Shown: one piece after another, positions 58,841 to 64,000 of the stretch | Position numbering within the stretch: the first letter of the stretch is position 1 | Layout of the letters: each line of letters opens with the position of its first letter | From: an uncultured Holdemanella sp. | Lineage (GTDB): Bacteria > Bacillota_I > Bacilli_A > Erysipelotrichales > Erysipelotrichaceae | DNA length: 64,000 nt | Assembly: GCF_934754935.1 (NCBI RefSeq) | Contig: NZ_CAKVJB010000004.1 | Span: forward strand, 19,695-83,694 | Direction of reading: 5' to 3' | The notes under the pieces: model-generated | The model's input: the letters and a program-made list of their open reading frames with translations, nothing else | Databases searched by the model: none | What the model was told of the DNA's origin: nothing | Position numbers and translations under genes: made by a program

Positions 58841-59346
58841 TGAAAAAAGCATTGATTTTAGGAGACTCTAACACTTGGGGGTATGATCCAAGAGGATATC
58901 TTCAAAGATATGATTTAACTTACATAGATTACTTAAATGATTTAGTAGCTGATTGGATGTTTTTTGAAGATTCGTTAAATGGACGTTTATTGCGCGATGT
59001 TAAAGATGAAACTTTTAATTTAGCTTCTATCGATTTATTTTGTATCATGCTTGGATCGAATGATTTGATGCATTATTATGATGTGAATCAAATTGTTTCT
59101 TTCATGCATGAATTGATCGATTCGTTGGATACAAATAAAGTAATGATTCTTTGTCCACCGATATTACAGATTGATGTATTTAAAGAGGTGAGTATTCGAT
59201 TGAATGAAGCCTACAAAAAAATGAAGGTTCATTGCATAGATTGCAATCCTTTAAATATGAGTTTTGATGGTGTGCATTTATCGGAAAAGGGACATAAAGA
59301 ACTGGCCTTAAAGATGGCTGAATATATGAAAAAAGACTTCTGTTGA
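58840..59346 (+). CDS. Short SGNH hydrolase
   Basis: GDSL/SGNH esterase, 168 aa. Block I GDSNTWGYDP (Ser), block II-like DSLNGR (Gly), block III LGSNDLMH (Asn) and block V DGVHLSEKGH (Asp, His). These hydrolases usually run to 200-220 aa; the stretch between blocks II and III is shortened, yet all catalytic residues remain. The ATG at 58840 overlaps the MATE stop. Cytoplasmic, no signal peptide. Substrate (an acyl or acetyl ester) unknown. Confidence 0.82.
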   Translation: MKKALILGDSNTWGYDPRGYLQRYDLTYIDYLNDLVADWMFFEDSLNGRLLRDVKDETFNLASIDLFCIMLGSNDLMHYYDVNQIVSFMHELIDSLDTNKVMILCPPILQIDVFKEVSIRLNEAYKKMKVHCIDCNPLNMSFDGVHLSEKGHKELALKMAEYMKKDFC

Positions 59347-59353
59347 AGTCTGG

Positions 59354-59917
59354 TTAGAAGAATAAATGTTCAATTAATATTTTGATGCCTAATAGAATTA
59401 AGATAGAACCGCCCAAATATTCTGCATATTTTTCAAATAGGTTACCTAGTTTTTTACCGAATAATACACAAATGAAGGAAAGCACAAAAGTTGTGATTCC
59501 AATGGTAATTACGGCTTCAAAAAGGTTGACTTTTAAAAAGGCAAAACTTACACCTACAGCTAAGGCATCGATGCTTGTGGCAATGGCTAAAAGAAGAATA
59601 TCTTTAAATGAGATGGAGTGAATTTTGACTTCATCTTCTTTTTCTTCTCTGCCTTCTTTAATCATGTTTATACCTATCAGACTTAACAAAATAAAGGCAA
59701 TCCAATGATCGATTGATTGGATATAATCGGCAAAATGACTTCCGGCAAAATAACCGATAGCTGGCATAAGTGCTTGAAAAAATCCAAATGCGAGTGCCAG
59801 GATAAAAGCATATTTTTTAATTTTATCTTTATCCAAACTCATACCTTTGGCTAATGATACAGCACATGCGTCCATAGATAGTCCAATGCCGATAAATAAA
59901 ATAGTAAAAAAATCCAT
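59354..59917 (-). CDS. mntP: Manganese efflux pump MntP
   Basis: 187 aa, six predicted membrane helices. The conserved MntP signature is present in both halves: GLSMDACAVSLAKGM near residue 13 and ATSIDALAVGVSFAF near 113, each with the metal-binding Asp. It exports excess Mn2+. The yybP-ykoY Mn riboswitch in its leader is independent support. AGGAGG precedes the start. Confidence 0.95.
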   Translation of the reverse strand: MDFFTILFIGIGLSMDACAVSLAKGMSLDKDKIKKYAFILALAFGFFQALMPAIGYFAGSHFADYIQSIDHWIAFILLSLIGINMIKEGREEKEDEVKIHSISFKDILLLAIATSIDALAVGVSFAFLKVNLFEAVITIGITTFVLSFICVLFGKKLGNLFEKYAEYLGGSILILLGIKILIEHLFF

Positions 59918-59934
59918 ATTTCCTCCTTGAAAAC

Positions 59935-60062
59935 AAAAAAGACCTACACGAAAAAAGATGGCTTTTTTCGCATAAGTCTTGTTTTTTACAATAAGCCAGA
60001 TCGTTTGATCAGTATGTTGACTTAAATACTTACATGCGTAAGATAACTACTCCCTTATGGAT
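59935..60062 (-). promoter_or_regulatory. yybP-ykoY manganese riboswitch of mntP
   Basis: The minus-strand leader contains AAGGGAGTAG, close to the yybP-ykoY signature, early in the transcript. A second conserved-looking arm (TCTGGCTTA) follows. A long terminator hairpin comes next (GCGAAAAAA/TTTTTTCGT within AGACTT.../...AGGTCT) with a T-run just before the mntP ribosome binding site. High Mn2+ should favour readthrough, as in other mntP leaders. Confidence 0.88.
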
Positions 60063-60068
60063 GTGTTT

Positions 60069-60097
60069 ATAGTATCAAAATTAAATTTTCTTTACAA
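60069..60097 (-). promoter_or_regulatory. mntP leader promoter
   Basis: Minus-strand TTGTAA, 17-nt spacer, TACTAT (60074-60069), placed just upstream of the riboswitch. Confidence 0.7.
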
Positions 60098-60110
60098 TGA
60101 AAATTAGTTA

Positions 60111-60138
60111 TTGATATCTAACTAAAATGGATTATAAT
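60111..60138 (+). promoter_or_regulatory. Promoter of histidine phosphatase gene
   Basis: TTGATA (60111-60116), 16-nt spacer, TATAAT (60133-60138). Confidence 0.75.
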
Positions 60139-60160
60139 GAGGCAAAAGGAAGGTATATAT

Positions 60161-60748
60161 ATGACTCATTTTTATATTATTCGTCATGGCGAAACTATGT
60201 TTAATGTGAAGGGGCGTATTCAAGGTTGGTGTGATTCACCATTAACTGATTTAGGTGTTTCTCAGGCAAAAGAGCTTGGAAAAGCTTTAAAGAATTATTC
60301 TTTTGATGTTTGTTTTTGTTCAACAAGTGAGCGTGCTATGGATACAGCACAATATATTTTAGAAAATAGAGATGTGAAAATTATTTCTTCAAAACAATTA
60401 AAAGAGCAGTGCTTTGGAGAATTTGAGGCTGAAAAATCATCTGACATTTTTAAAGATGGAGTAAAGTATCCGGATGGTTATCGTTTTTGTGGGGGAGAAA
60501 ATCATAGTGATGTAATCAAGCGTATATTTGATGCGTTAAAAAAAATCGCATCCGAATATCCGAATGCGAATGTGCTAGTAGTATGTCATGGTTCTGCTAT
60601 TAAACATATTGTAAATTATTTATGTCCTGGCTTTGTGAATGAAAAACCGACAACGGCGGCTTTAGTTCCAAATTGCTCTATGACACGAATTGATTATAAG
60701 GATGGTTTTAAACTTATTGAAAAACCTCATCTTTTTCGCGGTCAATAA
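60161..60748 (+). CDS. Histidine phosphatase family protein (phosphoglycerate mutase-like)
   Basis: 195 aa. Phospho-His motif IIRHGETMFN near residue 8, the arginine in STSERAMDTAQ, the acid in KEQCFGEFE and the second His in VVCHGSAIKH, giving a full active site. Members are broad phosphatases or cofactor-dependent mutases; the short length and DUF1275 neighbour do not decide between them. The ATG at 60161 follows GGAAGG. The last 35 nt overlap the 3' end of the convergent DUF1275 gene. Confidence 0.88.
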   Translation: MTHFYIIRHGETMFNVKGRIQGWCDSPLTDLGVSQAKELGKALKNYSFDVCFCSTSERAMDTAQYILENRDVKIISSKQLKEQCFGEFEAEKSSDIFKDGVKYPDGYRFCGGENHSDVIKRIFDALKKIASEYPNANVLVVCHGSAIKHIVNYLCPGFVNEKPTTAALVPNCSMTRIDYKDGFKLIEKPHLFRGQ

Positions 60749-61385
60749 ACATTAAAATAAAGGATAGTATTAGAAGCGAAACACTGATCCAAATGGCTTT
60801 TGCGGAAAAGATTTGGATACAATAATTACCTAAAATAGCACCAAGTATAAATGTTAAAATGATTAAGTAGTATAGAAGTCCACTTTGAAGATGTTGGACT
60901 TTTTTTGTACAAATATAGTTGCACATTTCATGCGTTCCCGTTCTTAAATTTCCGATACACATTGTTGTTGCATATCCTTTTCCATGGATTTTACGAAAGG
61001 CTTGTACTTGTAAGCCACACGCAAAGGATGTTAAGGAATTTGCAAGTAGGTTTTGTTCGAAAGAAATGTAGCCTACACAAAATAATATAATGATTTCAAT
61101 TAAGAGAGTGACTTGTCGCCAATGTACTTTTTGAATTTTTTGGAAATGAATAAGTTCAGCTATGAAAATACCTAAACCAAAAGCAAGCACAGGACAAAGA
61201 TAATGTAGTGCATGTTGGAATTGCCCACTCGCAAGATTTACACCAAATAGAAGCATATTCCCGGTTTGTGCATTGGCAAAGACTTGTCCTCTTGCCAAGT
61301 ATGAATAGGCGTCCATAAAGCCTCCGGATAATGCTAGAAGAATACCGAGTTCAATGGATTCGGATGTTTGTTTTGCTCGTTTCAT
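60714..61385 (-). CDS. DUF1275 (YoaK-like) membrane protein
   Basis: 223 aa with about six hydrophobic helices. GILLALSGGFMDAYSYLARGQVFANAQTGNMLLFG is the diagnostic N-terminal region of DUF1275 (positions about 13-47). ASGLQVQAF-like SFACGLQVQAFRKI and CIGNLRTGTHEM match the later conserved blocks. No function is established for the family. The gene is convergent and overlaps the phosphatase gene tail by 35 nt, which could allow antisense interference. Confidence 0.85.
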   Translation of the reverse strand: MKRAKQTSESIELGILLALSGGFMDAYSYLARGQVFANAQTGNMLLFGVNLASGQFQHALHYLCPVLAFGLGIFIAELIHFQKIQKVHWRQVTLLIEIIILFCVGYISFEQNLLANSLTSFACGLQVQAFRKIHGKGYATTMCIGNLRTGTHEMCNYICTKKVQHLQSGLLYYLIILTFILGAILGNYCIQIFSAKAIWISVSLLILSFILMFIDREKDEVFQ

Positions 61386-61437
61386 AAAATAATCACAACC
61401 TTTTCACTTTTAAGATAATAATGCAAAATGACAAAAA

Positions 61438-61462
61438 ATAAAAGCCGAGATCGGCTTTTATA
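61438..61462. terminator. Bidirectional terminator at the gdhA 3' end
   Basis: AAAAGCCGA-ga-TCGGCTTTT stem, T-rich on both sides. Confidence 0.85.
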
Positions 61463-61466
61463 TGAA

Positions 61467-62798
61467 TTAAACTGTACCTTGTGCTTTCATTGCCTTAGCG
61501 ACTTTTAAGAATCCGGCAATATTAGCTCCAACTACATATTCTTTTTCATGACCATATTCTTTGGCTGTATCACGACAAGTTTCAAAAATGTTTACCATGA
61601 TATTTTCAAGCTTTTGATCAACTTCTTCGGCAGTCCAAGATAAGTGTTGTGCATTTTGTGACATTTCTAGACCTGAACATGCAACACCTCCGGCATTGCT
61701 AGCTTTACCTGGAGCATAGAATACACCGTTTTTCATAAGGTAGTGGATTGCATCAGGTGTAGTAGGCATGTTAGCTCCTTCGCATACGGCGAATACTTTG
61801 TTTGCGACTAATGCTTTCGCATCTTCTAAATCAAGTTCATTTTGAGTGGCGCATGGAAGAGCAATATCACATGCAACAGTCCATGGACGAGCGTTTGGTG
61901 TATATGTAGCATTTGGATGTTTTTCAACATATTCTTTAATACGTCCACGACGAACTTCTTTAATATCTTTAACTAAGGCTAAATCAATTCCTTCTGGATC
62001 ATAAACAAATCCGTTTGAATCGGACATAGTCACAACTTTAGCTCCTAGTTGAGTTGCTTTTTCACAAGCATAAATTGCTACGTTACCGCTTCCTGAAATG
62101 GCAACTGTTTTTCCTTCAAAACTTGTTCCGTTATCTTTTAATAATGCTTGTGTAAAGTAACATAGACCATATCCAGTGGCTTCAGTACGAATCAATGATC
62201 CACCGAATGTTAATCCTTTACCAGTTAAAACACCACTATATTCATTTTTTAAACGTTTATATTGTCCAAATAAATATCCAACTTCACGTCCTCCAACACC
62301 AATATCTCCTGCAGGAACGTCAGTGTTTGGTCCGATGTGGCGGTACAATTCGCTCATGAAGCTTTGGCAAAAACGCATAACTTCACGATCACTTTTTCCT
62401 TTTGGATCAAAGTCAGATCCACCTTTTCCACCTCCCATAGGAAGTGTAGTTAATGAATTTTTTAATACTTGTTCAAATCCTAAGAATTTGATGATACTGA
62501 TGTTTACAGATGGGTGGAATCGTAAACCTCCTTTGTAAGGTCCGATGGCAGAGTTGAATTCAACACGGTAACCACGATTTACTTGTGTTTTACCATTGTC
62601 ATCAACCCAAGGAACACGGAAAACGATTTGTCTTTCAGGTTCTACAAATCTTTCTAATACATCATCGTCTAATTCTTCTGGATGTACATCAGCGATGATA
62701 TTCAATGATTCGAATACTTCTTCAACAGCTTGAAGAAATTCTTTATCATTGGGATTTCGTTTTTTTACGGTTTCGTATAATTGCTCTAGGTCTTTCAT
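61467..62798 (-). CDS. gdhA: Glutamate dehydrogenase
   Basis: Reversible reductive amination of 2-oxoglutarate, 443 aa, the hexameric small form. PMGGGKGGSDFDPKGKSD holds the catalytic Lys, PAGDIGVGGREVGY the substrate site, and VAISGSGNVAIYACEKA the Rossmann loop. Length and TMSDSNGF after the loop favour NADP use. The ATG at 62798 (MKDLEQLYE) has GGGAGG upstream; a 40-codon upstream extension of the frame is rejected. With gltA, acnA and icd it completes a route from acetyl-CoA and oxaloacetate to glutamate. Confidence 0.94.
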   Translation of the reverse strand: MKDLEQLYETVKKRNPNDKEFLQAVEEVFESLNIIADVHPEELDDDVLERFVEPERQIVFRVPWVDDNGKTQVNRGYRVEFNSAIGPYKGGLRFHPSVNISIIKFLGFEQVLKNSLTTLPMGGGKGGSDFDPKGKSDREVMRFCQSFMSELYRHIGPNTDVPAGDIGVGGREVGYLFGQYKRLKNEYSGVLTGKGLTFGGSLIRTEATGYGLCYFTQALLKDNGTSFEGKTVAISGSGNVAIYACEKATQLGAKVVTMSDSNGFVYDPEGIDLALVKDIKEVRRGRIKEYVEKHPNATYTPNARPWTVACDIALPCATQNELDLEDAKALVANKVFAVCEGANMPTTPDAIHYLMKNGVFYAPGKASNAGGVACSGLEMSQNAQHLSWTAEEVDQKLENIMVNIFETCRDTAKEYGHEKEYVVGANIAGFLKVAKAMKAQGTV

Positions 62799-62828
62799 TT
62801 TAAGTCCTCCCTTATTCAATACGTGATG

Positions 62829-62837
62829 ATTATAGCA
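62829..62837 (-). promoter_or_regulatory. gdhA extended -10 promoter
   Basis: Minus-strand TGCTATAAT, about 30 nt before the gdhA start codon. Confidence 0.7.
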
Positions 62838-62872
62838 TAAAAATTGAAAATGTTTCATAAAAATATGAAAAA

Positions 62873-62903
62873 ATTTGTAAGTAACTAAAAAGAGTGTACA
62901 AAT
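62873..62903. promoter_or_regulatory. 31-bp imperfect dyad between gdhA and the next gene
   Basis: ATTTGTA at one end and TACAAAT at the other, total length 31 bp, the same length and outer arms as the perfect dyad at 8066-8096. The inner arms match less well. It sits between divergent gdhA and the 131-aa zinc-ribbon gene, upstream of the -10 of gdhA. Confidence 0.45.
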
Positions 62904-62965
62904 ACGTTGAAAATGCACATGGATTGTTCATATTTTGTATGATACTATAGTAGTCGGTGATAAGA

Positions 62966-63361
62966 ATGAAAGAAAAAATATATCGTTTTATGCAAGGTAG
63001 ATATGGAACGGATAAATTAAATCAGTTTATTTTTTATTTAGAAATTATTTTATTAGTGTTCAGTTTGTTCTTTAGAAGAAACATTGTGATCAATGTATTA
63101 TTCTATATAAGCATTATTATTTATTTTGCACGTGCATTATCGAAAAACTATGTGGCAAGGTCGATTGAAAATCAAAAATTTATTCGTATTCAGGCCAAAG
63201 TGGTTCATCGATTTCAAGCTATGAATAAGTCTTTGAAGGATAAACAAAATAAGTATTTGGTTTGTCCTGAATGCGCGCAAATTATTCGTGTACCAAGAAA
63301 TAAAGGTAAAATTGAAGTTCGTTGTCCTTCTTGTAGAAAATCTTTTGATGCGAAAAGTTAG
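62966..63361 (+). CDS. Small membrane protein with C-terminal zinc ribbon
   Basis: 131 aa. Two adjacent hydrophobic helices at about 20-60, a basic linker, then a zinc-ribbon-like pair CPECAQ...CPSCRK near the C-terminus (residues about 106-128). Similar small proteins are common in Bacillota without known role. The ATG at 62966 is preceded by a weak GGTGAT; an in-frame ATA-proximal start is unlikely. It is divergent from gdhA. Confidence 0.75.
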   Translation: MKEKIYRFMQGRYGTDKLNQFIFYLEIILLVFSLFFRRNIVINVLFYISIIIYFARALSKNYVARSIENQKFIRIQAKVVHRFQAMNKSLKDKQNKYLVCPECAQIIRVPRNKGKIEVRCPSCRKSFDAKS

Positions 63362-63423
63362 TCGTCTTTACGCAAAGATGGAAACGTTGTAGAATATTTA
63401 TAGATGTTGAGGAGGATAATAAG

Positions 63424-63870
63424 ATGAAAATTGGTATGGCATGTGATCATGGAGCATATACATATAAGGAAGAAATCAAACAAATGTTGATTGATGAAGG
63501 TCATGAAGTTATTGATTGTGGTTGTCATGACACAAATAGTGTGGATTATCCAGATATGGCAAAAGCATGTGCAGATTTAGTAGTAAATAAAGAAGTAGAT
63601 AAGGGTATTGTTATGTGTGGTACTGGAATTGGAATTTCAATTGCAGCAAATAAAGTAAAAGGCATTCGTTGTGCATTATGTACAGATGTAACTATGGCTC
63701 GTTTGACACGTGAACACAATGATGCGAATATGTTGAGTATGGGACAAAGAACAACAGGTATTGAAACTTGTAAAGATATTGTTCATACTTTTTTGAACAC
63801 TCCATTTAGTGAAGGTGAAAGACATAAAGGAAGAATTGCAAAAATTAGTGCAATTGAGGATGCGCAATAA
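63424..63870 (+). CDS. rpiB: Ribose-5-phosphate isomerase B
   Basis: RpiB/LacAB family isomerase, 148 aa, interconverting ribose-5-phosphate and ribulose-5-phosphate. ACDHGAYTYKEEI has the substrate-binding Asp-His and GCHDTNSVDYPD follows. MCGTGIGISIAANK contains the catalytic Cys, with HNDANMLSMGQR after it. The catalytic Cys and the lack of a LacA/LacB partner favour RpiB. AGGAGG precedes the start; a terminator follows. Confidence 0.92.
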   Translation: MKIGMACDHGAYTYKEEIKQMLIDEGHEVIDCGCHDTNSVDYPDMAKACADLVVNKEVDKGIVMCGTGIGISIAANKVKGIRCALCTDVTMARLTREHNDANMLSMGQRTTGIETCKDIVHTFLNTPFSEGERHKGRIAKISAIEDAQ

Positions 63871-63875
63871 TAAAT

Positions 63876-63905
63876 TAGGTGCTTGAAAAAAGCATCTTTT
63901 TTTTG
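63876..63905 (+). terminator. Terminator after rpiB
   Basis: AGGTGCTT-gaaa-AAGCATCT hairpin and an eight-T run. Confidence 0.9.
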
Positions 63906-63942
63906 GCTTTTAAAAAAATATGAAAAAAAAGTAAAAAAACAT

Positions 63943-63971
63943 TTGACGAAGTAAGAAGTATTTGGTAATAT
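63943..63971 (+). promoter_or_regulatory. Strong promoter at the window edge
   Basis: TTGACG (63943-63948), 17-nt spacer, TAATAT (63966-63971). The transcript would start just before a GCAC...GTGC-containing sequence that runs off the window, so the gene it serves is not visible. Confidence 0.78.
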
Positions 63972-64000
63972 AGATGAGCACTGCTGAGGTGCACATGATC

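Noticed and set aside
62799..62918. 40-codon N-terminal extension of gdhA
   Set aside because: No ribosome binding site, and it contains the gdhA promoter box; glutamate dehydrogenases of this family begin near MKDLEQ.

Overview
The window is ordinary chromosome of a low-GC, Gram-positive-type bacterium (Bacillota). The evidence is AT-rich codon use, strong GGAGG ribosome binding sites, T-box leaders, cre sites, sortase B, Asp23/Gls24 and FakA genes, and a DivIB-type divisome protein. Gene content would fit a gut Erysipelotrichia-like fermenter, but that placement is inference. No rRNA, tRNA, CRISPR array or phage was seen.

Layout. 1-4.4 kb: metabolic genes (pyrophosphatase fragment, peptidase T, malic enzyme, patatin). 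4.6-15.3 kb: an amino-sugar PTS region with a HAD phosphatase, an aldose-1-epimerase-like protein, an AgaS-type isomerase, mannose-family EIIA, an M20 amidohydrolase, EIIB/EIIC/EIID, two unknown genes, a GatZ-like aldolase subunit (minus strand) and NagB. A shared 15-nt motif and two cre sites tie it together. 15.3-21.1 kb: sortase B, murG, murB, divIB, gls24, fakA. 21.2-26.7 kb: a dead transposase, a CstA-family transporter behind a T-box, a metallophosphoesterase, LDH and HtrA. 26.8-32.8 kb: a histone-H1-like Lys/Ala/Pro repeat protein, then isocitrate dehydrogenase and citrate synthase divergent from aconitase. 32.8-34.4 kb: an IscB element with its omega RNA, apparently inserted exactly between the ribosome binding site and the start codon of a cation-efflux gene. 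36.7-44.5 kb: a T-box-controlled his operon (hisZGDCBHAFI) that lacks hisE and ends in a Nudix gene. 44.5-44.8 kb: two structured RNA candidates, the second ending in a terminator abutting the ribosome binding site of an unknown gene. 45.2-49.6 kb: murI, M18 aminopeptidase, HAD, thyA, folA. 49.7-57.4 kb: a probable operon with a BTAD regulator, a c-di-GMP phosphodiesterase, a transglutaminase-like lipoprotein, a PilC/GspF protein, four small pilin-like membrane proteins and a PilT ATPase. 57.5-64 kb: MATE exporter, SGNH hydrolase, MntP with a Mn riboswitch, a histidine phosphatase, a DUF1275 protein, GDH and RpiB.

How the genes work together. The PTS region imports and breaks down an amino sugar. 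Citrate synthase, aconitase and isocitrate dehydrogenase form an oxidative half-TCA route to 2-oxoglutarate, which glutamate dehydrogenase can aminate. A 21-nt sequence is shared between the cstA promoter and the citrate synthase/aconitase divergent promoter, which suggests common control. The his operon is gated by a histidine T-box. The most noteworthy items are the IscB insertion, the shared operators, the Nudix gene in the position expected for hisE, the structured leader at 44.57-44.80 kb, the OCRE-like tail on DivIB, and the c-di-GMP-linked pilus locus.
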